NCBI GenBank assembly: GCA_012862575.1
Contig: BLSF01000004.1
Coordinates: forward strand, 888,446 to 952,445
Direction of reading: 5' to 3'
Source of the DNA: Parietichytrium sp. I65-24A
Taxonomy: Eukaryota; Sar; Bigyra; Thraustochytrida; Thraustochytriidae
Length of the DNA: 64,000 bases
The notes beneath the pieces are model-generated. The model was not told where the DNA came from. It did not search any database and was given only the letters and a program-made list of their open reading frames with translations. The position numbers were made by a program, and so were the translations under genes. Positions 1-10,430 of this stretch are shown piece by piece (within the stretch, counting starts at the first letter, position 1; every line of letters starts with the position of its first letter).

Positions 1-1614
1 GCCAGCTTCACGAACGAGTCTTCTTCCCCGGAACTTGGATTGTCTGCGCTGCTTGGAGCGGCAATGTTTCTGCTCTGTATTGTGTTTGGCAATGTTTGCC
101 GCGTCGCCCCAGAAACCAAAGTCAAGCCCGCGACTTTTCTGCGAGACGCCGGATTTTTCTTGGTGACAGCAACTTGGATTTTGATTTGGGGAGCGTCGAG
201 GATGGAAACGACGGTGTGGGTCGCCGGTTTGTACGTGCTGATATATGCCCTTTACGTAGGTACAGTGCTCTCGTACGAGCGCTGGGTGCTGAGCAAGCGC
301 AAGACACGGATTTCTGCGCTGAATTCGAGCGCTGCTCTGGAAGGAGAAGAGCTGCAACCTGCGCATGGTGTATCATCAGCTTTTTGGCACATGCTCGACG
401 AAGCTGCTGAGCCGCCCCTCCTTCCCTCCTCGATTCCGGTGCAGGGCGAATCAGAGTCAGTTGGGTCCTTCGAGGAGGAGGAGGGGGGGGACTCGGAATC
501 TGTTTGCGCGGACAACTATCAGTTTGTCACGACAAACACAAGGCCATATGATCCCAGCGAGATTCCAATCGCCAGCTCCGGCAGCGACACGGAGCTAAAT
601 TCACACCTCTCCGAGGGTGACAGGAACGAATCCGCGGTTTCCTTTGCCCCAGAAGTTATTGAGGACTACTTGCCCAGCGCTGAGGAAGGTTCTTCACCAA
701 TCCCGCGTGAGAGTGATGAAAGGTGGGGTTCGTTTGCGTCCAAGAAGAACGCTTCGAGCTTGTTGCTTTCGGACTTTTATTGGAGACAGCTTCGCCTTCA
801 CAATAAAGCGAAGCGGAAGGCTGCACAGGTGGCTCGCGAGTGGCGCACATTGTCGTTTTCCGAAGCCTTGCTGTGGCTGGTGGAGCAGCCTTTCACGTTT
901 CTGAGACGGCTGACAATTCCAACAATCGATCGTGACTGGTGGTACAAGCCTCTTGCGGTAATCCAGCCTCTCTGTTGCACTGCTTTTGTACTGTTTATTT
1001 CGGGTAATTTCACATCAGAAGCGATGTTTCCACGAGCAGTGGTCATCATCATGATGGTGGTCGCCGCATTGATCACCATCGTCTTTCAATTCAGACTCCA
1101 CACTAGTCAGCCGCCACAAACGAGCATCCTGCTTGGTTGCTTCCTTGCCGTGGCTTTTCTATGTGCGGTCGGGTGGGTGTACTTTATTGCAAACGAGTTG
1201 GTAGCCTTGCTGAATACCTTGGGGTACATATTTGGCGCCAATCCTAGCGTCTTGGGGCTCACCGTCTTGGCCTGGGGAAATTCGGCGGGAGACTTTGTTG
1301 CTAACGCTGCGATCGCTCGGCAGGGAATGCCTACTATGGCCATTGCGGGTTGTTTTGGGAGCCCGTTGCTCAACATTCTTATCGGCATTGGTTTGAGCTT
1401 GACAATTCTTTGCATAAAAAAGAGTCCTGAGCCGGTGCACCTTCGGGTCGACAGTCACGGGCTGCTGTCCGCAGCCTTCTTGTTGGGCACTCTGACCTTC
1501 ATTCTGGTATCTTGCCGGATGAACCGCTTTGTCATCCCCACTAACTTGTGGAAATTTCTATTTGCGGTGTACTTTTGTTATATAGTCTCTTCTGTCGTGC
1601 TCTTGTTCGTGTGA
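1..1614 (+). CDS. Na+/Ca2+ exchanger, NCLX/CCX type (5' end outside window)
   Basis: The C-terminal 537 residues of a cation/Ca2+ exchanger that swaps sodium (or lithium or potassium) for calcium across a membrane; relatives act in the mitochondrial inner membrane (NCLX/SLC8B1) or in plant endomembranes (CCX). The reading frame is open to base 1 with no convincing start, so the gene begins upstream and the alpha-1 repeat is missing. Two hydrophobic spans near residues 15-80 are followed by a long Ser/Glu-rich cytosolic loop (about residues 105-240), then about six more spans. The alpha-2 repeat (about residues 405-465) contains PSVLGLTVLAWGNSAGDFVA and then a CFGSPLLNILIGIG stretch, typical of the NCKX6/NCLX branch. 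The stop codon faces the stop of the mannosyltransferase gene 460 bp away (convergent). The family is clear; the membrane in which it acts is inferred. Confidence 0.88.
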   Translation, partial: ASFTNESSSPELGLSALLGAAMFLLCIVFGNVCRVAPETKVKPATFLRDAGFFLVTATWILIWGASRMETTVWVAGLYVLIYALYVGTVLSYERWVLSKRKTRISALNSSAALEGEELQPAHGVSSAFWHMLDEAAEPPLLPSSIPVQGESESVGSFEEEEGGDSESVCADNYQFVTTNTRPYDPSEIPIASSGSDTELNSHLSEGDRNESAVSFAPEVIEDYLPSAEEGSSPIPRESDERWGSFASKKNASSLLLSDFYWRQLRLHNKAKRKAAQVAREWRTLSFSEALLWLVEQPFTFLRRLTIPTIDRDWWYKPLAVIQPLCCTAFVLFISGNFTSEAMFPRAVVIIMMVVAALITIVFQFRLHTSQPPQTSILLGCFLAVAFLCAVGWVYFIANELVALLNTLGYIFGANPSVLGLTVLAWGNSAGDFVANAAIARQGMPTMAIAGCFGSPLLNILIGIGLSLTILCIKKSPEPVHLRVDSHGLLSAAFLLGTLTFILVSCRMNRFVIPTNLWKFLFAVYFCYIVSSVVLLFV

Positions 1615-2076
1615 ACCCCAAGCGCTGGGAGTTCTGGTCATGGGCGCCTCATTCAGGAAATCAGTTTCCTCGATCGTTGCTTGAAACTTCATTCTCTGCA
1701 TTTGGGCTTTCAGTTAGCACGGTGTCCGAGATGGCCTTGGCCATAGGAGGCGCGTGCTTTCGACAAATGCTGCGTGGTACTTTCGCTGATCATCGTGCGA
1801 CGGCTTGACAACTGACAAGGTATAACGGTACACTCGCATAAAAATGTTTTCATTCACGTACATATTTTTATATTTTTTGAGATTGAGATTTTGATGAGAT
1901 CTTGATCAATCAATCCGACCAGACTTGAGGGAGAAATGATCACAAGCGGAGATTTCTAGTAGAAGTACTAGAGAGACGCACACGCAAATCGTCTGAGTGT
2001 TCTATTCATCATGAACAGTGAACATTGAACAATGAACATTAGTGACGTCGAGTAGATATTAGCGACCAAGATTTCT
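1615..2076. other. Convergent intergenic spacer
   Basis: A spacer between two facing stop codons. It contains an AT-rich stretch (about 1840-1900) likely to hold the 3' ends of both transcripts. I see no gene, RNA or repeat in it. Confidence 0.5.
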
Positions 2077-3216
2077 TTAGGAAAGCTTCACCTTGCCTCC
2101 AGAAAGGTACTGTTGCATAACGTAGAGAGCGAAGAAGAGAATTGCAATTCCCAAGACGAAAAGCATAACAAGTAGAAGAGGATATTTGAACCAGTAGAGA
2201 TGCAAGAGATGCCAAAGGTAGTACAAGCTCTGCTTTGCGGAGAGCTTTGATTCGCCAGCTTCTCTGTCCCTGAATCGGATGGGCACATCTTTGACAGTTT
2301 TGCAGCCGCATCTTACCATGAGCTCGAGGCCAATTTTGTAGCCAAGCGGGTTGAGCGAATTTTTGCCCTTGTTGAAAGTGTCCTTGTGCAGAGCGAAGAA
2401 GCCGCTCATTGGGTCCGTGCAGCTCGTCAAAGGGTACGCAAGCAAGGTCGCGCCTTTGCTGATAATCTGCCTCACAAGGGGAAATTCCTCCGCGGCGCCT
2501 CCAGGCACGTGACGGGAACCCACGGCAAAGTCAGCCTCGCCGCGAAGGATCGGCCCGGCCACCTCGGGGACGCTCTCTGGCTCGTGCTGCAGGTCAGCGT
2601 CCATCACGAGCATGACCGGGAACTTGGCGTGATTCAGTCCGTGCACCACCGCGGAGCTGAGTCCCTTGCCCTCCTGCGGCATGCGCACGATGACGTCCAC
2701 ATTGTACCCCTCCGCCTTGAGCTTCTGAACGACCGCCTTCGTATCCTCCGTGCCTTTGCCCGAGTAGTCGTCCACCAGCAGCAGCTCTGCGGTGATTCCG
2801 GCGCTCTTGGTCGCCGCGAACAGACGCGTGCAAAGCGCGCGCACGTTGTCCGCCTCCTCGTAGCACGGCACCACCACGCTCAGCTCCTTCAGCTCCTTCG
2901 CCTCATTCGCTCCTCCGCTCTTCTCTCCTTCGCGCCGCTGCATCGCGTCAGGCGGGTGCGCCAACGACGCGGACCACTGCGCCAACAGCACTAACGCACA
3001 CAGCCACAGAGACAGCGCAGACGCCGCCTTGCGCCACCTCACACTCCCACTCACACTCCCACTCACACTCACACTCACACTCACACTGCCGCGGCGCCGA
3101 TGGGACAAGTGGGACCGATGGGACCGATGGGACGCACACGAACCGCTCGTAACGCTCGAAACGCTCGTAACGCTTGCGGACACCTGGCACTCTGCCAACT
3201 CTGCCGACTCTGCCAT
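2077..3216 (-). CDS. DPM1: Dolichol-phosphate mannosyltransferase (DPM1), C-terminally anchored
   Basis: A GT2-family glycosyltransferase that moves mannose from GDP-mannose to dolichyl phosphate, giving the donor for N-glycan, GPI-anchor and O-mannose synthesis at the ER. The domain starts near residue 110 (ELSVVVPCYEEADN). The metal-binding DAD (VMDADLQHEP) is near residue 204, with DPMSGFFAL and the RFRDREAGESKL segment further on. Two hydrophobic stretches near residues 335-367 make it the single-polypeptide, yeast-like type that does not depend on DPM2/DPM3 for anchoring. The ATG at 3216 has a strong context (AAGATGG). It adds an odd 90-residue leader with a Ser-Val-rich minisatellite-coded tract and a hydrophobic stretch resembling a signal peptide. 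A downstream ATG (MQRREGEK, about base 2943) would give a conventional DPM1 and is the alternative start. Confidence 0.9.
   Translation of the reverse strand: MAESAELAECQVSASVTSVSSVTSGSCASHRSHRSHLSHRRRGSVSVSVSVSGSVSGSVRWRKAASALSLWLCALVLLAQWSASLAHPPDAMQRREGEKSGGANEAKELKELSVVVPCYEEADNVRALCTRLFAATKSAGITAELLLVDDYSGKGTEDTKAVVQKLKAEGYNVDVIVRMPQEGKGLSSAVVHGLNHAKFPVMLVMDADLQHEPESVPEVAGPILRGEADFAVGSRHVPGGAAEEFPLVRQIISKGATLLAYPLTSCTDPMSGFFALHKDTFNKGKNSLNPLGYKIGLELMVRCGCKTVKDVPIRFRDREAGESKLSAKQSLYYLWHLLHLYWFKYPLLLVMLFVLGIAILFFALYVMQQYLSGGKVKLS
3038..3092. repeat. CACTCA/CACTCC minisatellite inside the DPM1 leader
   Basis: Tandem CACTCACACTCC and CACTCA units. Read on the minus strand in frame they encode an alternating Ser-Val/Ser-Gly tract in the N-terminal leader of the mannosyltransferase. 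The unit length is a multiple of three, so copy-number change would keep the frame. Confidence 0.75.
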
Positions 3217-5056
3217 CTTGACGGATTGCCCACTGTCAGTACTGACCGTGAGTACAGTACTGAGTACTAGGTTCTGTTTGTGTACATTTCCATCAATAGG
3301 GCGCCGCTCCTACGGAGCCGTATACGATCCTCTAGCATGCGATGCTACCGAGGACTATGATTCCGACTATCTCAGCTCGCAAACCTTGCAGGGACGTACT
3401 GTTGCTACTGTTCTCGGTAATACCGTGCTCGGGTTGTGCACAGGACTAGTAAAGTGCATTAATGATGGACTATAAGATGGTTGCGTGGCAGCGGAACCCA
3501 AACTGAAATTGGGACATCTGTGTGCGAATATCTCATCTAGACCGAGATTGGAGAAATCCCAGTGTGAATGCCGACTTTTACACGATCCTCCTTGTTTATG
3601 GCTTAGTTGAGACTAACAGACAGCGGGCGAAAGCACGCACAGAGATTATCAGAAAGCTCCTTAAAAATTGCCCCCGCGTGGGTGATTTCCCTGACCTTCG
3701 TGTGCTCACGCTGGTCCTAACCGTAATGGGTAGCTACTGGTAGAGACGAACCAGGATGATGAAATCGGAGGCAAGCTCGCACGTCTCGCGTGGAAATCCA
3801 GACGGAGTGTGGTTGATATTCTCTTCACTCTCTTCCTTCATTCATCCAATCCAACTCAACTTCCATTCTTCTGCTGGGGCACGGAACACGTTGGTTCCAC
3901 GCGAGCAATTTCACGCGATAATCTTTCGCTGATAAGTGATTGTGTGCCTCCCAACTTTTCGAGAGTGAGTGACTCACAGTCAGACAGTCGCAGACACTAC
4001 TACCGGTACTCATTAGTGCCTCCCACGCAGAACAGAAGAAGAATCCCAGAGCCGCACAACGGCGCAATGGTTTCCCATCGCTTACGCAGAGCACAATCTT
4101 CAGTTCAGAATAAAATTCAGATCTTTGACTCTTGATTCTCTTGTATTTTGATCGATCGAAAAATTACTGAAGCTTTTGTGAGTTAAGAGGTTGAGCCTGA
4201 GCAGAACGGAACAGTTACTTTCATTGAGAGTAAAATCGCAAGGAAATGACTGTGGTGAACTGACGTTGCTTCCCGCTGCAATTGGCTTCGCCCACGTTGA
4301 AAATATCACCACTTGCAAGATGCAAGGTAAATGCAGGAGCTGACCCCCTCTAACATTACATATCAACCCACTACACATACGGCCTTCCCTACGGAGCACA
4401 CCAAGGCAAACTATAGACCTTGCTTGTCCTCTCATCTCTGCTGTCTCTCTCTCACACAAGCAAGCAGGTGCAATACTCTAGTCTCGCTAGAGTTGCAGCT
4501 TTTATCCAGATGTAGGCGGTCGCTAGTCGGATCCACATCCACATCCACAAAGGTAATAAAAAATCCATCTCACAGCTTTGAGAAGCGCCAGGTGTGTTGG
4601 TACTCAGTTAGATGTAACAGTATTAGTGCCGGTGCTAGAACTGCGGAACTACATAACTGTAGGACTGTACAGCGAGTCTTTGAGCGGTACGTAGGAGTTC
4701 GCAGAGCGGCGTGCTATCCAACTAACTATCAAACTATCTAAGTGGTATATCATTTGATGCTCGCTGTTCTAACCTGTTCTAATGAAGATCACTGTTCAAT
4801 TGTATGAAGAATGAAAGAGAATGTGTGAGATTTGTGAGATGCGATGCATTCGGATACTGTCAGTGACTGTGAGAACATGTGAGAACTGTGAGTGCTTTTG
4901 CTTGCATTTGTGATACAGAGTAGACGGAGTAGACTCGGATTGGAGTGCGTCGTTGCGGAGTCAGTCAAGGTATCAAGGTAGCGAAAGCGTGACAGCGAGA
5001 GAGCGAAAGAGGTCGCGGAGAGCAGAAGAGAGCAGAAGAGATCATACTGAGCAACC
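3217..5056. other. Divergent intergenic region between DPM1 and enolase
   Basis: 1.8 kb with no convincing coding sequence on either strand. It must hold both promoters. Just upstream of DPM1 (3239-3270) lies a cluster of GTACTGACCGTGAGTAC and AGTACTGAGTACT, a motif that recurs in other non-coding parts of the window. Purine-rich AGAGAGCGAAAGAG runs precede the enolase ATG (about 4985-5050), likely 5' UTR. Confidence 0.45.
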
Positions 5057-6875
5057 ATGTTGGCAAGACAAGGCCTCACAAACGTCGCCACGGCGGCCCG
5101 CCGCACCGTCTCGCAGGCGAGAAACAAGTCCACCATCACCGGAGTCAAGGCCCGCGAGGTGCTCGACAGCAGAGGCAACCCGACAGTCGAGGTGGACCTC
5201 ACCACTGAAGTAAGTTCTGTTCGACCAGAGAGCCCAGAGCGCTCGGGTGATGAGAGAGCGTGCCTGCCTTCATGCAGCAATGTGTGCAAGAAAATGTGTC
5301 ACTAACGAGGACCTCACGTGCGTGCTTGCGATAGGACGGACTCTTCCGCGCGATTGTCCCATCTGGAGCAAGCACCGGAGCCTACGAGGCATGCGAACTT
5401 CGCGATGGAGGCAAGCGCTACATGGGAAAGGGTGTGCTCAAGGCCGTTGAGAACGTCAACACCCAAATCGCAAAGCTTGTCAAGGGCAAGGATGTCACCG
5501 ACCAGGAAGCTCTGGATCAGGCTATGCTAGATCTTGACGGAACCCCAAACAAGACCAACCTTGGAGCTAACGCCATTCTTGGTGTGTCCATGGCTGCCGC
5601 ACATGCCGGTGCTGCCGCCAAGAAGGTTCCTCTCTACCAGCACTTTGCGGACCTCGCTGGCAACACTGAGAAGACCTTCACCATGCCTACCCCTTGCTTG
5701 AACGTCATCAACGGAGGATCTCATGCTGGCAACAAGCTTGCTTTCCAGGAGTTCTTCATGATCCCTACCGTTGCAAACTCTTTCGCCGAGGCCATGCAGA
5801 TCTCCACCGAGTGCTACCATGTTCTCAAGAAGGTTATCAAGGGCAAATATGGCGGAGACGCTACCCTCATTGGTGACGAAGGCGGCTTCGCTCCTCCTTG
5901 CGATGGTAAGTTTCTTGTTCCTACATGCTTGTAAAAGCGTCGTGTTTCTTGAAGGTAGCCACCGGGATGCTGAGCATTTCCTAACTTGAACTTTACACGT
6001 CGCCGCGAACAGCAACCCAGGGCCTCGAGCTCCTCATGCAGGCTATCAAGGAAGCTGGCCACGAGGGCAAGGTAGTTGTCGGTCTCGATGTTGCTAGCTC
6101 CGAGTTCAAGGTGAAGGGCGAGAACAAATACGATCTTGACTTCAAGACCAAGGGCGCTGACAAGGACAAGAGCGCAATCATCTCTGGTGAGGAGCTCATG
6201 GACTACTACCAGACCCTCTGCCGCAAGTACCCAATCGTCACCATTGAGGATGCATTCGATGAGGACGACTGGGGCAACTGGTCAAAATTTGTCGCCAAGA
6301 TGGAGAACAAGATCCAGATCGTCGGTGATGATCTTACCGTGACCAACATGTCCAAGATTCAGAAGGCAATTGACACCAAGGCTGCTAACGCACTCCTTCT
6401 CAAGGTCAACCAGATCGGCTCGATCACCGAGTCCATCAACGCTGTCAAGCTCTCCAAGCAGAATGGATGGGGAGTCATGACCAGCCACCGCAGTAAGTTT
6501 GAAGAGGTAGTCGGTTGTGTGATCTAAGATCTCTGGATGTTGCACTAATTCACGTCCTCATTTTGGCTTTAACGTTTGTACAGGTGGAGAGACCGAAGAC
6601 ACCACCATCGCTGATCTTGCAGTCGGTCTTTGCACCGGAGAGATCAAGGCCGGAGCTCCAGCTCGCTCTGAGCGCACTGTAAGTTATTCCCGGCGCTCGA
6701 TCGCCTCTTCTTCACTCTCACATACAATATGTCTCAAACTAACCTCTTCCTTCCTTTTCCTTTGTGACTCGACCAGGCCAAATACAACCGCATTTTGCGC
6801 ATCGAGGAGGAGCTCGGCAGCCGTGCTGTGTACGCTGGAGCCGAATTCCGTACTCCATCTTGGATGGCAAAGTAG
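5057..6875 (+). CDS. ENO: Enolase with a mitochondrial-type presequence (5 exons)
   Basis: Phosphopyruvate hydratase, converting 2-phosphoglycerate to phosphoenolpyruvate. Exons by splice sites and homology: 5057-5209, 5335-5905, 6013-6492, 6584-6678 and 6777-6875, giving 465 residues. All four introns start GTAAGT or GTAAGTT and end in AG; CACTAAC (about 5300) and AACTAAC (about 6738) look like branch points. The enolase domain begins at [20 protein letters not shown]. Hallmarks are the [14 protein letters not shown] loop, GDEGGFAPP, the metal ligands in [12 protein letters not shown] and GDDLTVTN, the catalytic Lys in [10 protein letters not shown], and SHRSGETEDT. The first 25 residues ([20 protein letters not shown] and on) have Arg, Ser, Thr and Ala but no acid, as in mitochondrial presequences; cytosolic enolases start near residue 26. 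Targeting is an inference; the enzyme identity is certain. Confidence 0.96.
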
Positions 6876-8008
6876 ATCTGGTCCCTTTGATCTTCGCGAA
6901 GACAAGAAGCTTCCTCGAATGGATCCGTTGGATGATGCATTCCACGATCAAGGGTTGGCACCCAGTGCAGCCCAGTACTACAAACGGATAGCCAAGCTAC
7001 TTGAGTATGGACTTAAAAAAACTTTTAACAGATACAAACGATTCAGCAAGAAACATATCATTTCCTCTCGCGCTACTCGCGATCGTGATTTCATTTGGAT
7101 TGACGGTGAGCATTTCAAGATCTCGAGAGAGATCACCCAAGCGGCCCAGCTACCACTATAAATGGCGTTAGCAGTAAACTCATCAATGCACCATTTTCAC
7201 TCTCGCTTCACACTGCTCTCATGGATAGTCGGGAGCCTGCAGCAAAAGGCGGCACGGCACCGGCACTTACACAGAGCCTCCACACTCGGAGACAGCGCGT
7301 GGCAAATCGGCAGCCAATGCATTGCGAGCTGCTTTCAAATTGAACTGCTCATCAACTCACCAGAGTCCATAAAGTCGTTTCTCACACAATTTCCGAACAG
7401 GCGCAAAGTCTTGCCTGAAGTTCATTAGCTATGTCCATAGCCATGGCTAGCGCGGGTGTTAGTGGAGCTGATTGATCCGTTGCGGAAGCTCGTGGCCAAA
7501 TGCTCGTCTGCAAACAGAATAGCGGCGAGCAGGGAAGGAATGCAAGCAAGATCCGTAGGAGAGAAAGAAGGAAAGAAAGAAAGAATAAAGCAGTGAGTGA
7601 GTGAGTGAGTGAGAGAGAGAGAGAGAAAGAGCGGTTCCGTGGAATAGAATTGTACGAGTGAAAGTGGCTGGGACCGCATAAGCAGACTGGACGCCAGTAG
7701 CCAGCCACCTATCGACCTGTCGACCTGTTGACCTATCGACCTATCGTGAATCTGTGAGAGTGGTTGAGAGAGAAGGAGACACGAGCAAGTGGATGCCGGC
7801 AGACCCCGCTTCCAAAGCTAGCACGGCACTGTCAGTTTGGTGAGTTCCACATCGACTCTGCGCTGAGCAGGACAAGTTGGAAGACAGATCGGAGAGGTCA
7901 CGGAGAGCGGAGCACAGCACGAGCAGGGCAAGCAAACGACTGTTCGGTTGAGTCTGACCGGCGACGAAGCGAGGTATTCGGGAATCCAAAGAGTGACAGA
8001 AAGGAAAA
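6876..8008. other. Intergenic region between enolase and PACRG
   Basis: 1.1 kb without a supported gene. It contains the enolase 3' UTR, a GAAA/GTGA/GA microsatellite (7561-7630) and a short array of CGACCTATCGACCTGT-like units (about 7708-7745). The last 200 bp are probably PACRG promoter and 5' UTR. Confidence 0.45.
7561..7630. repeat. Simple-sequence repeat (GAAA, GTGA, GA)
   Basis: A run of GAAA-type units passes into about five GTGA units and then GA dinucleotides. Confidence 0.85.
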
Positions 8009-9036
8009 ATGCCACAGTCCGACGTGAAGCGCCCAAACTACCGTCTCACGGAGAAGCAGAACCTTCACGTGGCAACCGGATCGCCATTCGATCGGACGAC
8101 GCATGTGGCGACTGCCATTCGTGACGGCCCGCGGTTGGAAGAGAAGGAGATTGACGTGAGCGCCTTTAGTTATGAGAGGAAGGTTGCAAAGCCTGCCACA
8201 AGTACGTTCCTCCGCAAGAACGAGGGAACTGGCGGCCGTAGCGGGAAAGAAGCTCGTGACATCGTCAGCACCAGGCTCTCGCGTGCCGACGAGGATGGTG
8301 ACGACGCCGCTGTGAAGAACAAAAAGTTCAACGCTTTCACGAAGCGCTCCAATCCACCAAACACCGAGTTTCGCCGATTTTACGAGCGAGCAGACTTGCC
8401 AGTGAACGTGGACCAGAATGGGTCAATCCCTAAAATCGCCTGGAAGCTTCCAGTAGAAGGCCTCGACTACCATCACTACTTGCCGCTGTTCTTTGACGGC
8501 CTCAGGGAGACTGAGCTTCCATACTGCTTCCTTGCGGAAGAGGGCGTCAAGGACATGATCTCCGTGGGTGGACGCAAGATCTTGCCAGTAAGTTGCTATT
8601 CCTCTTGATTTGTGTGAATATTTCTATTTTTTGTGCGAATGCAAGTACAGTACTAACGCCGAGGTGTCATATGCAACAGGTCATCCCACAGCTGATCATT
8701 CCCATCAAGACTGCTCTGGCCACGCGGGACCCAAAAGTCATGGTCAGAGTCATTCGTGTGCTACAGGCACTCGTTGTTGCAGACGTGGGCCAAGAAGGCG
8801 GCGGTATGATTGGTCAGGCTCTGGTGCCATACTACCGCCAAATCCTCCCAGTGTTCAATATCTTCAAAGGAATGAACAAAAACCTCGGCGACGCAATTGA
8901 TTATTCTCAGCAACGTAACGACAACCTTGGCGACCTCATTCAGCAGACCTTGGAGCTATTTGAAAGATACGGTGGTGAAGATGCATTCGTCAACATCAAG
9001 TATATTGTCCCAACCTACGAGAGTTGCTTCCCATAA
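8009..9036 (+). CDS. PACRG: Parkin co-regulated gene protein (PACRG), axonemal inner junction
   Basis: PACRG is a HEAT/ARM-like protein of the axonemal doublet inner junction, where it joins the A- and B-tubules with FAP20. Two exons (8009-8587, 8680-9036) give 311 residues. The intron starts GTAAGT, has TACTAAC at 8651 and ends CAACAG. The conserved core runs from [13 protein letters not shown] (about residue 125) through [27 protein letters not shown] (across the splice), [39 protein letters not shown] and [20 protein letters not shown] to the C-terminus. This matches animal and algal PACRG nearly end to end. The first 115 residues are basic, poorly conserved and probably disordered. The gene shows that the organism builds motile cilia or flagella at some stage. 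Confidence 0.97.
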
Positions 9037-9186
9037 ATCACGCCCGTCGTTCAAAACTTTGGCGCACTGTATTCTGTTTGATAGGCACTCATCCGTTGTC
9101 GATCGCTTTAGCCCGCTACCTCTTTAAAAGAAAGAACATCATGAGTTTTACTGTTTCACAAAAGTGCTTTTCTTTCTAGCACTTGC

Positions 9187-10299
9187 TCAGGCGTCCGGCA
9201 CGTGTAAGCCTCGGCCCCTGAGATAGTCGTCATTGAACAGCTTTGTAAGTTCTCTTGAACCGCTACCACAGATCACCGTTACGATGACATGTCCAGGGCC
9301 AAGCTTTTTGGCGACTTGGTGCGCGGCATAAATGTTGAGTGAAGAGGAACTCCCAACGAACAAGCCATCGTCACGCAAGAGACGGCGAGACATCTGCACA
9401 AGCTCATCGTCGGAGACGCGAATTGCTCGATCAATGTGCTCTAGACCAGCAGAGAAGTTTGCAGTGAGCCGGTCGATGCCGATTCCTTCGGCTATTGTGT
9501 CATCGCGGTGTCGACGAACACGGCGCTCAGCCTGCTCGCTCGTGTATAGGACGCCGCTGTTGACCTTATGAAAGAGGCTGGACCCCTGAGGGTCCGCAAG
9601 CACCACCTGCACGCCTGGTTTCCTGGACTTCAGATATGCACCAACGCCAGCGATCGTCCCACCTGTCCCGGCAGACATGACAAAAGCGTCCAGGTTTCCT
9701 TGCACAGCGGTCCATATTTCTGGACCAGTGTGAAGATAGTGCGCTCGAAAGTTGGCCAAATTTTCGAATTGATTTGCGAAAAAGCCGCCCTCCATTTCTT
9801 CTGCGATTTTCTTAGCAACCTTGACGTAGTGACCGTCGTTGACAATACTCGCAGGCCGCACCAGCTCCACCACCGCTCCGAGTTTCGCAAGAAGCTCTCT
9901 CTTTTCCATCGCTTGGTCGTCCGGCATGACAATAATACACTTGTACCCCTTCGAGCGAGCCACTTGAGCGAGACTGATACCAGTGCTTCCAGATGTGCCC
10001 TCCACAATCGTTCCTCCCGGACCAAGTTCCCCTGAAGCTTCTGCCTCCAGCACGATATTCTTTGCGATGCGGTCCTTGCTACTCCCGCCAGGGTTGAGGT
10101 ACTCGCATTTGCACAGGATCTCGCAGCCCGTCTCGTCGCTCAGGCTGTTGATGCGCACCATGGGCGTCTGCCCCACAAGGCCCGTAAACCCATCGCGCAC
10201 TTGCGCCACGCGTTTCCTTCTGCTCCACTGCACCAGCCACAGACCATACACCACTGCGGCGCCAACCGCCCCGAAACCACACGCTCGCCACAGCCCCAT
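9187..10299 (-). CDS. Membrane-anchored cysteine synthase homologue (Mcy1-like)
   Basis: A fold-type II PLP enzyme of the cysteine synthase/cystathionine beta-synthase family, 370 residues, no intron. One N-terminal transmembrane helix (about residues 8-26) followed by RRKR is the arrangement of the yeast Mcy1 (YGR012W) group, found at the mitochondrial outer membrane. Visible motifs: NPGGSSKDRIA with the PLP-binding Lys (about residue 80), EGTSGSTGISLA (substrate loop), SAGTGGTIAGVGAYLK (phosphate-binding glycines) and the late CGSGSREL serine loop. FANQFENLANFRAHY is typical of O-acetylserine sulfhydrylases. There is no CBS regulatory domain or heme motif. Known relatives may not be the main cysteine synthases, so the substrate is uncertain. 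The gene converges on PACRG with about 150 bp between stops. Confidence 0.87.
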   Translation of the reverse strand: MGLWRACGFGAVGAAVVYGLWLVQWSRRKRVAQVRDGFTGLVGQTPMVRINSLSDETGCEILCKCEYLNPGGSSKDRIAKNIVLEAEASGELGPGGTIVEGTSGSTGISLAQVARSKGYKCIIVMPDDQAMEKRELLAKLGAVVELVRPASIVNDGHYVKVAKKIAEEMEGGFFANQFENLANFRAHYLHTGPEIWTAVQGNLDAFVMSAGTGGTIAGVGAYLKSRKPGVQVVLADPQGSSLFHKVNSGVLYTSEQAERRVRRHRDDTIAEGIGIDRLTANFSAGLEHIDRAIRVSDDELVQMSRRLLRDDGLFVGSSSSLNIYAAHQVAKKLGPGHVIVTVICGSGSRELTKLFNDDYLRGRGLHVPDA

Positions 10300-10351
10300 C
10301 TCCGCGCCGCTACCCTTTCCCCTTTCTTCCCCTCCTCACTCGAAAGGTTCG

Positions 10352-10430
10352 GCTGTACGCTGTCCGCTGTACGATATCCGCTGTACGATATCCGCTGTAA
10401 GATGTACGATGTACGATGTACGATGTCCTC
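10352..10430. repeat. Degenerate tandem array of GCTGTACGATATCC and GATGTAC units
   Basis: Two or three GCTGTACGATATCC-like units followed by three GATGTAC heptamers, just upstream of the start of the minus-strand cysteine-synthase homologue. Confidence 0.75.
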
